Shown: positions 32,915-45,181, counted from the first letter of the stretch. The stretch: 48,613 nt of DNA from Scenedesmus sp. ARA3 (GCA_004335835.1 RWJK01001668.1:10961-59573), one strand, 5' to 3'. A program made the numbers and translations. Notes: generated by a model from the sequence alone, not told the origin.

Positions 32915-33465
32915 GTTGTCCCTGCTGCTTAGCTGCTGCTGCTACTACTTCTGTTGTGTTGCTGGGGGAGTGGGGTGCTCCCCACAGTTGACAGACTCCC
33001 GTGCCTGTTCACAGGTTCCACGTGCACTAACAATACACAAACCGGGATCAAAGCTATATAGCCAACGCAATCAAGTGCCCAAGCGACCAGACAGTACTTG
33101 CAGGAACTTGGAACAGTAGCAGCGAAACGAGTCCTGTCTGAGCAACTGATAGCGTGACTAGTTTGTTTTCAAAGGCTGTTGTGCGCAAACGATGCTAGAA
33201 AAGCTCAACAGGGACGGGATCGGACTGCATACACCATCTGTCACACATGACAACAGTGCAAGTAGGTTTCTGCTCAGGGACCGTGCAAGCGAGCAAAAAG
33301 CGCAAATGGGTGCTGTTTCAGATAGCTGTGCGCTGTTGCTACGCTCGAGGAGCTAGATCAGGTCACCCTCCCACGCTCTCTGCTCGCACAGCCCAGCCAT
33401 TGCCAGTCTTTGCGTGCAGCAGCTCCTGCGCTGAGCGCCTGTTCAACTAGCACAGGCTCGGCAAC
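32915..33465. promoter_or_regulatory. shared upstream region of VPS55 (-) and NDUFS4 (+)
   Basis: The two start codons are 551 nt apart and point away from each other, so a bidirectional promoter is likely. A TATATA-like stretch (GCTATATAGCC, about 33051-33062) is a self-complementary candidate core element. Nothing further can be assigned. Confidence 0.4.
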
Positions 33466-34315
33466 ATGCTACGCAGCGCCCAGCGCCTGGTGCTGCCGCA
33501 GGCGAGCCTGCTGCAGCAGGCTTGCCTGTTCTCTACACTGCCAGATTACAATGAGCTGGTCATCAAGGCCACCAGTGACATAGCTAAGGTCGACCCGGTG
33601 CCTGATAAGGAGATTGGCATGTGTGCTGGCGTGCCTATGGAGACATACAAGCGCAAGGTGCGCCTCTGCTGTTGAGCAGCAGCAGCAGCGGTAGCAGCAG
33701 TGGCAGTGGCCGTGCAGCAGGGCAGGGCATATAAGCAAGATGAACACAGCAGCTTCATCAGCAACATCAGCTGCTGTTGCCTTCTGATGCAACCAAGAGC
33801 ATCAGCAGAAGCTGCATCCGTAACAGCACTGCCAGTTCAAGAGGCCGAGTTATATGCAGCTGCTTGAGCCAACGTGGAGCCATGTTGTCCTCAGCATGCA
33901 TGACAGAGCACAGCTGCACCTGCTGCTTTGCATGCTGTTACACATGCCCTGCTGCTGCTAGTGGAGCAGCTGTTAGACATAGCAGAAGTTGCAGCAGCAG
34001 CATGAGCATTGCAGAGCGACCATGCACGTTTCTGCACCCTTGCACCAGCCTGCGTTCACTGAAATATGCGTTGGTCCTGTTGCTTGTTCGCATGGCGTAA
34101 CCGTCTTTGAGCACTCTGGTTTTTTCGCAAAGCACGTCGCATGCCCAACTTCGCCTCATGCCGCATTCCTCGATGCTGCTGCTGCTGCCGCTGCAACTGC
34201 AGGTGCGCATCTTCAGCCCTGCGCGCACAGCGGGGCAGCAGGGCCAGGGCGGCACCATCTTCGCCAAGGCGCGGCCCTGGAGGATCGCCTTCGACACGCA
34301 GGAGAAGTGAGCGCC

Positions 34316-34375
<60 letters not shown>

Positions 34376-34756
34376 GGCAGCAGCAGCAGGGGCAGCAGCG
34401 GTTGCTCTCAGGCTTCGGCTGAGTGAAGACTGTGCCATGTGCATGGATTGCCACCAGCAGCAGCAACAGCAGCAGCAGTGCAGCAGCATGCCAGGAGCCA
34501 AGGCTGAACCGTTTGTGGCGCAGGCTGGCCGGTGCGGCAATGCCCGCCGAAGTTGGTGTCAGCAGGCGGGGCGTCGGCATGCTTTTTCGAGGCAGCCACT
34601 GCACATATCGGCAGCTGGACAGCCGCCATCTTAAAACTTCACTGCAGCTTGCTTTCGCGTCTTGTGCTTGCGCAGACGGCCCTCTCGAGTAGTCTGTGAG
34701 CTGTCAAAGGTTGTGTCGTATCGATGCGATTTGCGCCTGGCAATTCATCTTGCTTA

Positions 34757-34793
<37 letters not shown>

Positions 34794-35625
34794 GCCAGGT
34801 GGATTAACCCGCTGATGGGATGGACCTCCACAGCAGACCCGCTGGAGAACGTGAGCCGCGCAGCGCTGCAGTTCTACACCAAGGTGCGCCCAGCAGCAGC
34901 AGCAGCAGCGGCAGCAGCAGCAGCAGGTGTTGCCCCAGCAGGTTCAGGCTACAAGCCTACCCTCAGCTTTCATGGAGCTGCTTTACAGCTTGCCTGCCTG
35001 GACTGTGCCGTAGTGTCCTGCCCTTGCATCAGCAGCAGGAAGTGCATTTTGCCATACGACACGGCTGCTCTTCAAGCGCCATATGCGCAGCGCAGTACCC
35101 ATGCTGATGAGGCATTGGTCTGCAGCTACATATCTTTGTGTAACTGTCCTCTCATGAATTGGTGTGAAGGGAGAGTTTACCTTTCACACATGTAAGCAGG
35201 GCTGAAGCTGGCTCTGGCGCTGAAAGGCTGTCCCTACCCGGATCAAACATTTACGACACACTTGGTGTTACTTTCATGCCTGCAGGAGGAGGCTGTTGAG
35301 TTTGCGCGCAAGTATGGCTGGGAGGCAACTGTGGAAGACCCGCAGCAGCGCAACCCTATCAGGCAGAAGCGCTTTGCTGGCTATGGCGACAACTTCAGGT
35401 GCGGCTGCAGCATGTTTAGGGTTGGGAAGTAGGACTTTGTTTTGGTTCAAGGTTAATGGTTCAGGCGTGCACTGCAGTTGTTTGCGGCAGAACTACATTA
35501 CAAACTATCGCAACCACTGCAGGTGCAGTTGCAGCGCTGTCGTAAGGTGCAACTGCTCAGCACTTATTGCTCATCACTGCGTATCAAGGGCGGCAGGGTG
35601 GTTCACTGACTGCATGCGCATGTTC

Positions 35626-35658
<33 letters not shown>

Positions 35659-35759
35659 GCTGCTGCTGCTGCTGCCCCTGCAGTGTGAAGCGTGCTGGTG
35701 TCCCTGACCTGAGCACCCTGCCATCCAACAGGACCGCAACCAAGCCCGCCAGCAAGTGA
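33466..35759 (+). CDS. NDUFS4: NDUFS4, 18-kDa subunit of mitochondrial complex I, five exons
   Basis: Exons: 33466-33657, 34203-34306, 34799-34883, 35286-35398, 35684-35759. All joints are GT-AG with matching phase; 570 nt, 189 residues. The N-terminus MLRSAQRLVLPQASLLQQA with basic and no acidic residues fits a mitochondrial presequence. The conserved domain runs VRIFSPARTAGQ, WRIAFDTQEKW|INPLMGWTSTADPL (the hallmark NPLMGW-STADP block), EEAVEFARKYGWEATVE, then RFAGYGDNFSVKRAG. This accessory subunit sits at the N-module/Q-module junction of NADH:ubiquinone oxidoreductase. C-terminus KPASK. Intron 2 contains an 18-unit CAG run, and introns 2 and 4 have CTG runs near their acceptors. The gene is complete and intact; no exon-edge copies were seen in its introns, unlike in its neighbours. 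Confidence 0.97.
34319..34373. repeat. (CAG)n, about 18 units, in NDUFS4 intron 2
   Basis: CAG run starting about 12 nt after the exon 2 donor, with interrupted GGGCAGCAGCAG repeats after it. Confidence 0.9.
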
Positions 35760-36829
35760 CAGCATGAAAGCAAATCCAAGACTAGGCGAAGAGGCGACAG
35801 CAGCACCTGTTGAGCAGCAGAGGCAGCTACTGAGGGTGAAGTCATTGTTCTTGGCAGCAGTGTGCTGCTCATCTGAGCTGGAGTTGATCAATGCAGCTTA
35901 GGACTCAGTCTGGCTTCTGGCTTATCACCATCAGAGAGCTGTGATTATGCAAGGGCTATCAGGTTCGATATGTATTCAAGCTGATATGGTGCACAGCACA
36001 GTGTTTCAGCTTGTGGCTGGCCCAGGTGCAGCAGCTGACTGAGCTCAGCGCAATGCATCACGCCAATGCGTATGGCTTCAGCACACGAGCTGGTGCTTCT
36101 GGCCTGTGCTTGCGGAGCAGCGCAGCACTTGTGTGTGAGCAATGGAGTGCCATCACGTGGCGCCCTGCTCTGCGGCCCTGTCATAATGCAGCTGCAGCTG
36201 TGGTGTGTGTGCGTGCACAGCAGTTGGGCAGGCAGCTGCAGGCATCTTTTGTGAAGCAGACGTACTACTACTAGTAGCCACCCACCAGCCTGATCATGTG
36301 TATGCAGGTGCTGCTGGTAGTTGCTAGCTCTATGGATGGAGGTGTGACGGTTGATGTACTGAAGCAGATGCCTACCTGTTAGTGTGTCGCCAGCAGATCG
36401 CATTGGCAGCTGTGCGTGCTGAAGCCCGTGGGCTACAGCCGTACTTTGAAGTTGCTGCGGCATGCGATTGCAGACATGTTGCTGCAGCGCATGACTTCCG
36501 CTGCCACGCTGTGCTGCTTAGTTTCTGAATGTCGGTGGTAGAGGCTGCATGCAGCTGTTGTCGTGCATGGGGGTGAATTTAAAGCTTGTCATCTAGTAGA
36601 TAGTTCCATTTGTAACAGGCCGACAACGACTACTGCTGTGGCTTGAGTGGTACTGTCATATATCTTCGACATGAAGAGTCCAACAGGGCCAACATCCACT
36701 AGTTACAACAAGCACTCTTGCTGCTGCACCCAGGGGTTCCGGACGATGATGCCTTTGCCAAGGGCCTGCTGAACACTTTGTCAGCAGCACATGCCAGCAC
36801 GTCAACCACATGTACAGCCCTGCAACATG
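35760..36829. other. convergent 3' spacer between NDUFS4 and the HRD3-like gene
   Basis: No gene seen. A plus-strand TGTAA at 36611-36615 is the nearest such signal found for NDUFS4, about 850 nt past its stop. No repeats stand out. Confidence 0.4.
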
Positions 36830-36834
36830 TTACA
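36830..36834 (-). terminator. poly(A) signal TGTAA of the HRD3-like gene
   Basis: Minus-strand TGTAA about 49 nt past the stop at 36883, the usual distance range for the green-algal poly(A) element. Confidence 0.5.
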
Positions 36835-36882
36835 CCACCTCAGCTGCAGCGCTGCAGCAGTGCGTACAGCAAAGGCAGGCTC

Positions 36883-37205
36883 TCAAAGTGGGACGCCTCG
36901 CCGCTGCCGCCGCCACAGCACCCCAGCCAGAGCTCCCAGCAGTATGGTGAGCATGATGTTGTCTGCTGTCGCCATCTGCCTTGCTGCCTCAGCAGCAGCA
37001 GCTGCACCCCTTGCTCCACCCGGCCTGCTGCTGCTGCTGCTGCCGGACGCGTCTGCGTCCGCTGCTGCTGCACCGCGCTTACCTCGAGCAGCAGCAGCGC
37101 GAGCTTTCGCCGCAGCTGCACTCGTACTGCCGCCTGCATGTGCTGCTGACGCGTCATCGCCATCTCCTTCGCCTGCAAGCCATCTACTAGCCCAACTGCT
37201 GCTGC

Positions 37206-37247
<42 letters not shown>

Positions 37248-40200
37248 CCCACAAGTCTTCCTCTTCTTCTTCACCAGCTTCTAACACAACCCATCCTTCC
37301 AGAGGTGCTGTCAACCCCTCAGGCATAGCAAGGATCTCAGCTACCCCCACTCGCTGCACCACTACATCTCGTGCAGCTGCTAAAGCGTTGCTGAGCGAGG
37401 CAGCCAGCCGCATGCCCAGCAGGTGCTGGCTGGCGCGCTCCAGCCACATGCACAGCCGCACCAGCAGCAGCGCGGCGTGTGATGCAGTGAGCTCCGCGTG
37501 CTGCAGCGCCCTGCGCAGCAGCGGCGCAGCAAGAATTCTGGGGATGAAGGCAGTATGCTGATGAACTGCAAGGCAATCCATGCACAACTTCAAGATGCTC
37601 TCGTGTAATGAAGCAATCCAACCAGCAACAGCTCTACGCCGTGCCAGGAACCTGTATGCGATGCAAGCATCTACACAACAGCCGTGCCAGCCAATCAGCC
37701 TCACCTACCCATGAGCCGGCCTGCCTTGCCAGCATTAGCAGGCAGCAATCCTCACATATTGATGCCAGGAGTCTATATGCAAAGCAAGCATCCACAAAGC
37801 GCATGCACCACACAATCAGCCTCACCTCTTCATGAGCCGACCTGCCTTTCCAGCATCAGCAGGCACTGCCAGGCAGCACCCTTCACATGGACATGCCAGG
37901 GATCTGTATGCAGTAGGTGTCCCTCTGTACCCCAAAGCTGCTCACCTGTCCATGAGCCGGCCCGCCTTTGTAGCATTAGCGGGCAGCACCTCCCAATACA
38001 CCTCGCCCAAAGCAGTTTTGACACCCCTCCCCACACGCACTCCATAGCTCCATGCCAACGCTTCTGTATGCGATGTGCCAGTGGCACAGCGCCACACAAT
38101 CAGACTCACCTGTCCATGAGCCGGTCCGCCTTTGTAGCGTTAGCAGGCAGCACCTCGCCGTGCTGCCACAGCCACGCCAGCTGCGCAGCCGCCTCCACGT
38201 CACCCAGGTGGGCCCCCTCAGCCAGCCAGCCCACCGCAGCCCGCCAGGCGGCTTGCAGGATCTCGCAGGCATCCTCGGCCCCGATCGACCCCAGTTCCTG
38301 CTGCTGCTGGGTTTGCAGAGATCCTGGGGGATCAAGATTGCTAGCTGATCCACTGCTGCTGCAGGGTGCCCGAACTTGCTGGAGTAGGGCCGGCAGCGGC
38401 GGCCTCTGGTGGCCTGTGGCCTTTGTTACGCCGCCGACAGGCGGCAGAAAGGTGTTTGGTTGCTGCTGCAGCTTGTAGTGCAGCATCAGCTCTGTGGCTG
38501 CTGCTGCTGTGCTGCCTTGCTGCTGGGTGCTGGCGAGCAGCACTTGTGCAGACTCCACGAGGACTTGGCCCAGCTGCACCATGCTGCTGGTGTGGTTGAG
38601 CATTGCGGCTCTGCAAGCGGGATGTGCATAGAACAAAATGCACTTTGATCATGTGTACGTACAATGGCAGCTGCGGACTCAGGTAGGAGCGATCAGAAGC
38701 AGCAGGCAGCATCAGCAGGCTGTAGGTGTTGCATGTGGCAGCTGCGCAGGAGTTGAACCACCATGCTGCTGGTGTGGTTGAGCATTGCAGCCCTGTAGGC
38801 AGATGGTTGAGGTGCCGGTGAAAGGAACACAACACGTGCAGCCGCAGGGTGGCAGGCAGGAGTAGTGGGCTTGCTTGCGGTGCCTGTCACTGCTGATGGC
38901 GACTCCATGCTGCTAGCCCGTTCACATCAATTAACGCTGCACATAGACAGCCAGGGATGATAGGTAGCACTGAAGGACGAAAGAGGGTGACAAAGGAGTA
39001 TTGCGTGCCTCTGCAGCAACTCGTGCGCAGCACTGAATTTGACACACAGTGCTTCAACAGAGCACACCGCAACAGGCACCCCCTTCGACTCCTACCCCAC
39101 CTCAGCAGCAGCTCAGCAGCCGCATGTACACAGCAACAGCAACCCAAACCATGAGCCCTCGCAAGAAAAGCAACTGCACAACCCCAAAACCAGCACCCAC
39201 CTCAGCAGCAGCTCAGCAGCCGCATCCACAGCATCAGGCCCACCTGCGCCCTCTCCACGCATCAGCATTTACAAGAAACAAAGGACTACAACAGCACAAC
39301 ACACCAGGCACCCCTTGACTCACATCACCCCACCCACCTCAGCAGCAGCTCAGCAGCCGCATCGGCATGGCAATGGCCACCCAACTCATTTGCCCTCGAA
39401 AGCAAAGCAACTGCACAAGCCCAAAACCTGCACCCACCTCAGCAGCAGCTCAGCAGCCGCATCCACAGCATCAGGCCCGCCTGCGCCCTCTCCCCGCATC
39501 AGCATCCACGCCGCATTTCCGGAGCCAGCCTCGCTGCCGCTTTCAGCCATCAGCAGAAAGCGCAGCAGCGCCTGCCGCAGCCTGTAGCGCTGACCCCAGC
39601 GCAGCCGCATACTTGTTAAAGGACTACTAGCAGCCACACCAACAGCAGCAGTGTCTGCAGTGCCTGCAGCAGCAGCTTGCTGGGTGGCCTGTGGAGAGGG
39701 CCGTGCCACGTAAGTGCCGGTGGCGTAGTAATCGCGCAGCGCCGCGTCCATGAGATTACTCCACACACTGGGGCGCTGCGAGACAAACTGCCAGAGGTGG
39801 TGCGAAGCCAGCTCACAGTTGTACCCAAGGCCACCGTTTCCTGCAAGTGGGCAAACGGCAGGATGTTGCAGCGTTGAGGCAACAGCAGAAACCACATGAG
39901 CAGTAGCTATCAAACAGGCTCACAGTTGTACACAAGGCCACCCTTGCCTGCAGGTTGGCATGAAATAACAAGAAGACGTAGCTGTGAGCCAAAACTGATG
40001 TCAGCACACCCATCAGCAGTTGCTGCAATCAACGCTGCAGCAGACGGCACATGATGCATCAACAACAGCCATATGCCACAGCATTGTTGTCATTGTCCGC
40101 TCTGCAGCAGCCAGCCTCTTCTGTCACTGGCCGCCAGCACAGCACACTCTCAGCTGCCTGCTGCACAAAGAATTGTAGCCTGCTTTGCCGACTTCCAACA

Positions 40201-43200
40201 TCACCACCGCATGTTGCGGCTATGTGCAAACTCGACTTCTACACACAGCACAGCAGCAGCCAACATCACCCTACCTGCTGCCTTCATGTGCAGCTCAGCG
40301 ATGGGCAGTGCTGCCTTCCAGTGGCCCAGGCTGTGGGCCTTCTTGAAGTTGGCAGCAGCAGCAGCAGCATCTGGAGCAACGCCAAGCCCTGCACAAACAT
40401 CAGCCACAGCAGCACTGTGAGAATGCATCGAAAGTGATGCCTTCCAGTGGCCCAGGCTGTGGGCCTTCTTGAAGTTGGCGGCGGCAGCAGCGGCATCCGG
40501 AGCAACGCCAAGCCCTGCACACGGGCCAGGAACAGCCACAGCAGCCATTAAGCATGCATGAAGCAACTTATAGATTTGTAGCATCAGCGGCGTCCGGCCC
40601 AGGCTGTGGGCCTTCTTGAAATTGCTGGCAGCAGCAGCAGCAGCAGCATCCGGCGCAACCAAGACCTGCAGATAAGCAAGCCAGCCACAGCAGCATTGCT
40701 CATACACATGTCCGCCCTTACACACTACGACAGACCATGCCAAGCAGCTCCTAATTGGCGGGAAAAAAATATTGTCCGCCAAACAATACAATGACAAGCA
40801 CACAAGCAAAGCTGCCAAAACCACAGCAGCAAAACACGGGTGCTGCCCCGCACCGTGCAGGTAGATGGTTCCCAGGTTGAGGTATGCCTCAGAGCTGCTC
40901 ATGTTGGCGCCCTGCTCGAACCAGCTGCGCGCAGCAGCCATGCTAGCAGGCACGCCCACACACACAGCATGCATCGCACCCAGCGCCCAAACAGTCAAAA
41001 GGCCGTTCAACAAAGCTAGCTCAGTGCAATGACAAGCAGGCACCACAGCCAGCCCACACCAGCAACATTTGCTGCCGCCCAGACTCATCATGACACTCAC
41101 CATGCAGGTAGATGGTTCCCAGGTTGAAGTATGCCTCCGAGCTGCTCATGTTGGCGCCCTGCTCAAACCAGCTGCGTGCAGCAGCCATGCTTGCAGGCAC
41201 ACCCACACCCACAGCATGCATCACACCCAGCGCATTGGCAGCAGCAGCAACGCCGCGGTCCAAAGCCCGCTGGAAGTAGGTGAGGGCCTTGGAGGGGTTG
41301 CGCTGCACGTGGCCACCCTGCAGCAGCATCACCCCGAGGTTGTGCCTGCATGTGGAAAAAGGGGCACAGGCAGAATACCCAACCCAGCAGTGTGGAAAGG
41401 CACAGAAATATGCTGAAATATAGTTCTGAAAATAACAATCATACGCACACACAGCAGCCACGGAGCAGTCACAAGCCAGCAGAGCAGTCCAGGAGCTGTG
41501 TTGTATGTGTGCGTACATGCCAGCTGCACAGCCGTGACCGCTGCACTGGCAAATAATGCTGATCGCAACAGGTGGCACAGAACGGAGATCTAACAAGGCA
41601 CATCAGTCCCAGAGCCATCGTGTGTGCACCCTGTAGTCCTGCACAAGTGCGCACTGGGAGATGCGGAAATGCAGACACAAACTTACGTGATCTCTACATC
41701 TACACATGGCATTGGGCTGACTCACCAGGCATAGCCATCGCCGCCATCCGCAGCAGCAATAAAGTCCTGAAACGCTGCCACAGGGTCAGCCGGCACACCC
41801 CTGCAGACACAAGCAAACAGAAGCAACGCAAATGTCACAGGGTAAGCCGGCATGCTGTAGCAGCGATAAAGTCCTGGAAAGCTGCCACAGGGTCGGCCGG
41901 CACGCCCCCGCACGCACAACGGCAGCGAGCAAGCATCTGCATGTACCGCTGCATCTGCCTCCAGTTCTACGATGAGCTGGCGCTCACCACTGCCGTCCTG
42001 CTGCACACTCAGCTTGCCGCGCATCCCGCGTCATCACAAACCACCACTCTCTGCTTACACTACAATGTGAAAAGATATATGTGATGTAACCTTGCACTAC
42101 AGCAGAGACAAGACCACACCAAAATGATGCAGCAAGCTTGTCCAAATCCCTGTTCACAAGCCAGCCCACCAGCCCACCTGCCCATGAGCCGCCGGTAGCC
42201 CAGCCGCCGCAGCGAGTACGCATCTGCATGAATCGCTGCATCTGCTGCTAATTCAGCGCTGAGCTGGCGCTCGACACACCAGAGCCATGAAACCAGACAA
42301 CCGCACGATACAAATCGCCCACCTCACAGACATCGTCCAAGCAAATCTGAGCACAAACCCCAGACAGCCAAGCCATGCACGTCAAAGAAGTGCACGAGTT
42401 CATTCACTGCCTGCCAGCCCACCTGCCCATGAGCCGCCGATAGCCCAGCCGCCGCAGCAAGTACGCATCTGCATGAATCGCTGCATCTGCTGCTCATTCA
42501 GCGCAGAGCTGGCGCTCGACACACCAGAGCCACAACACCAGACAACCGCACGATGCAAATCGCCCACCTCACAGACATCATGCCAGCAAATTTGAGCACC
42601 AAACCCGAGACAGTCAGGCCATGCACATCAAACAGGTGCCCAAGCTCATCTCTGCCTGCCAGCCCACCTGCCCATGAGCCACCGGTAGCCCAGCCGCCGC
42701 AGCAATTACACATCTGCATGAATCGCTGCATCTGCTACCAATTCACCGCTCAGCTGGCGCTCGCTGAAGAAGAATAACAAGCAGCCACACGCCATCCCAC
42801 TGCGCTTGCACTACAACAGCGTGCTTCAACTATAACTGGTGCACTACACAACCACACCAACCAACCCAGCAAGTGAATGCATACACTCCTGCAAGCTTGC
42901 GCTTCCTGCCAGCCCACCTGCCCATGAGCCGCCGATAGCGAGTACGCATCTGCGTGTATCGCTGCATCAGCCTCAAGCTCCACGCTCAGCTGACGCTCGG
43001 TGACAAATTCATGCCCCGCGCCATCACAGGCCAGCACCATCTGCTTGCACTGGAACAGCACTCAATTACACCATCCACATCACACCAGATAGATATTCCA
43101 AGCGAAAGACTGCCCAAAAAAGCAACCTTGCAGGAAGCGCACCTGCCCATGAGCCGTCGGTAGCCCAGCCGCCGCAACGAGTAAGCATCTGCATGAATTG

Positions 43201-45181
43201 CCGCATCTGCCTCCAGTTCAACGCTCAGCTGGCGCTCGCTGACGCTAGCACGTGCTGGACTGGCCGCATCCTGCCAGCGCTCCCGCAGAAAGATAGCCCC
43301 TGGTGCAGCATCGATGCTGCCCTCCTGCAAATGCAGAGGTGAATGGGGCAGGCAAGTGGACGTGTTACAGAATTGGCGGGCAGGCATAGCCTATACGTCA
43401 AGAGGTGGCTGGCCGCATCCTGCCAGCGCTCACGCAGGAATATGGCCCCAGGGGCGGCATCAATGCTGCCCTCCCGAGAAAACAAAAGCAGCAGCATCAG
43501 GCTATGTTGCGGCAGAAGCGGCTTTATGCTTTAAATTTGAATCAGGAAGATCGCCGCCAGGCGGCATCTATGCTGCCCTCCTGCAAGGGCAAAGGAGCGA
43601 GATCAGACATAGCAGGCAAAAGCGGCAGAGGTAGAGGCGGCAGTTGCCCTAGGTACCAATGACTAAATTGATGGAGCAAAGCATACTCCACAAAACAGCA
43701 GCGCTGTCCCAGGTCAGCCCGCACCTGCTCTGCTTGTGCTGCCAGGCTGCGCGCTGCCGGCGCCAGCCAGGCCAGGCCCCTGGTGCAGCTGGCTGCCACG
43801 CCGCCACGCCCCAGCGTGTACCTGCAGCAGCAGCAGGAGCAGCAGCAGTGAGGCAGCATGAGGTGCACCGGCTGCCACAGACCAGTGCTAAGTCTGCAAG
43901 AGTCCAGCTTTCCATTCACAACAGGAACCACATCGAAACACGTTGAGATGCTGCTGCTGCTGCTGCACCATCATGTGGATGGCATCGCATGCAGCTTCAC
44001 ATCCCAGCATGTCTCTACACAACCCTGCAGGCAGCAGCTGCGTCACACTGGCTCACCTGTCTGCCAGTGCCAGCTGCGCGTCCACATTGCCTGCCACTGC
44101 AGCAGTCTCCAGCCAGCTCAGCTCCCGCACCTGTGCAGATGTGGCTTCAGGCCCCACAACAACCAGCCGCACAGCTGAACCCACACCACTGCTGCCATGT
44201 GCACTGCCACTGCCAAGCTTGCGGCTACTCGCAGCAGTAGCTGCGGGTGGTGGGGTGGGTGGCGGGGGTGGTATGCAGTCATGCATTAAGCCAGATGCTG
44301 AGAATCCTGCAAGCAAGAAGCCAGCCCTGCCTAGCTGTGCTAGCGTTGCTGCCCTCCTACTGTGCACTGGCCGCTGATGCTGCCTCAGCCGCCGCCTGCT
44401 TTTGTGGAAGCGGCTGACGCCATGCACCGACTGCTGCTTGCCATTGGCAGTGCCAACCTTCTCAAATTTCTCACTGCTGGTATCACTGCTGGTGTCACTG
44501 CTGCTGCTGCTGCTGCCTGAGGTGCCAGTTGCTGCTGCTGCCTCCTGCTGTTCTGCATTGCTGCCCAGTTTGCTGGTCAGCTCCGCACCAGCCCTCTGCT
44601 GCGCTGCGCCTGGCCGCAGCTGCTGCTGCAGTGCATCTGCAACCTCCAGCAGCATGTCTACGCTGTCCTGCAAGTCGCTGCTGCTACTGTTGCTGCTGAA
44701 GAGCTTCGTTTCTGCAAGGCGCAGCCTGCAGAGCACAGCGGGCAGCACAAACATGCACTGTGCAAGGTTCAGCCAACCTGATGATACTAGCACAGATCGG
44801 CAATATACTCTATATTTTAAAGTGATTGCACTCCTTTGGGCACCACAGCAGGCGACAATGCCATCCCAGGCCATGCTTACGGACATAGGCATTGGTCACC
44901 TCCAGCAGAAATAGTGTGTGCAGAATTTCAACTACAGCACGCTGCTTTGAAAACGGCAATCAAATAGCCAATGTCTCCATTTTTGATTCAATCTGACAAC
45001 AGGTGAAGCTGGCTGGGCGTATGTTGTGGTCATGGTATGCCCAGATCACTTACCACTGCAGTGCATGCCGCGGATGCTTGAGAGTGATGCCGTGACGCTC
45101 ATACAGCTGCTTCAACTCCTCCTGCGACCAATTGATGTCGTAAGGATTGCAAACCGCACTGCTTCCAGCAGATAGCTGCAT
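36883..45181 (-). CDS. Sel1-repeat membrane protein, HRD3/SEL1L type, ten exons
   Basis: Exons: 45054-45181, 44057-44725, 43725-43821, 43143-43324, 41726-41800, 41101-41345, 40275-40388, 39438-39840, 38110-38610, 36883-37537. All joints are GT-AG and in phase; 3069 nt, 1022 residues. Sel1-like repeats are plain in exons 6-9, for example NLGVMLLQGGHVQRNPSKAL, NALGVMHAVGVGVPASMAAA, FNLGTIYLHG and AAQLAWLWQHGEV. A single membrane helix near the end (DNIMLTILLGALAGVLW) is followed by RRQRR, matching HRD3/SEL1L topology. Those proteins hold the Hrd1 ubiquitin ligase and recruit misfolded luminal clients in ER-associated degradation. Oddities: no signal peptide in the first exon found (MQLSAGSSAV...), so the true start may lie upstream; Ser/Pro/Ala-rich inserts; introns filled with exon-edge copies. 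The Sel1 family is firm; the HRD3 role is inferred. Confidence 0.84.
37705..37990 (-). repeat. three donor-side copies of HRD3-like exon 9 end
   Basis: The end of exon 9 (coding LPANATKADRLMD, true boundary 38110) recurs with boundaries at 37946, 37826 and 37705 (steps 164, 120, 121). Part of the intron is repeated too: CAATCAGCCTCACC-like sequence precedes several copies on the plus strand. Confidence 0.88.
38758..38796 (-). repeat. acceptor-side copy of HRD3-like exon 9 start
   Basis: Copy of the exon 9 start (coding AAMLNHTSSMV; true boundary 38610) with a CTACAG acceptor, 186 nt upstream of the true one. Confidence 0.8.
39101..39400 (-). repeat. three donor-side copies of HRD3-like exon 8 end
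   Basis: The end of exon 8 (coding AAELLLR, donor GTGGGT, true boundary 39438) recurs with boundaries at 39338, 39201 and 39101 (steps 100, 137, 100). The 39201 copy extends about 60 nt into the exon (GGPDAVDAAAELLL region). Confidence 0.88.
39915..39951 (-). repeat. acceptor-side copy of HRD3-like exon 8 start
   Basis: Copy of the exon 8 start (coding GNGGLGYNCEL) with a CTGCAG acceptor, about 111 nt upstream of the true boundary at 39840. Confidence 0.75.
40437..40665 (-). repeat. two acceptor-side copies of HRD3-like exon 7 start
   Basis: The first ~75 nt of exon 7 (coding LGVAPDAAAAAANFKKAHSL, true boundary 40388) recurs with boundaries at 40514 and 40665 (steps 126, 151). Both copies keep the acceptor and reading pattern and then break off. 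Confidence 0.9.
40864..40985 (-). repeat. donor-side copy of HRD3-like exon 6 end
   Basis: About 120 nt of exon 6 (coding GVGVPASMAAARSWFEQGAN and on) is repeated 237 nt downstream of the true end at 41101. The copy has CTGCACGGTGC at its edge, so the donor is GTGCGG-like. Confidence 0.88.
41855..41930 (-). repeat. acceptor-side copy of HRD3-like exon 5 start
   Basis: Copy of the exon 5 start (coding GVPADPVAAFQDFIAA, true boundary 41800), about 127 nt upstream. The AG acceptor is lost in this copy. A short copy of exon 4 sequence (ERQLIVELEADAA) follows on its right, to about 42000. Confidence 0.8.
42175..43010 (-). repeat. four donor-side copies of HRD3-like exon 4 end, ~245-bp period
   Basis: The last ~100 nt of exon 4 (coding ERQLSVELEADAAIHADAYS to LMGR, true boundary 43143) recurs in blocks marked by CCCATGAGCC at 42921, 42671, 42426 and 42181 (steps 225, 250, 245, 245 from 43146). 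All keep a GTGGGC-type donor. The 42668-42763 copy also has a strong acceptor (TTCTTCTTCAG) and, in the phase left by exon 4, an in-frame TAA. Confidence 0.9.
43405..43580 (-). repeat. two acceptor-side copies of HRD3-like exon 4 start
   Basis: The exon 4 start (coding EGSIDAAPGAIFLRERWQDA, true boundary 43324) recurs with boundaries at 43473 and 43580 (steps 149, 107). The near copy keeps about 70 nt, the far one about 30 nt. Confidence 0.88.
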
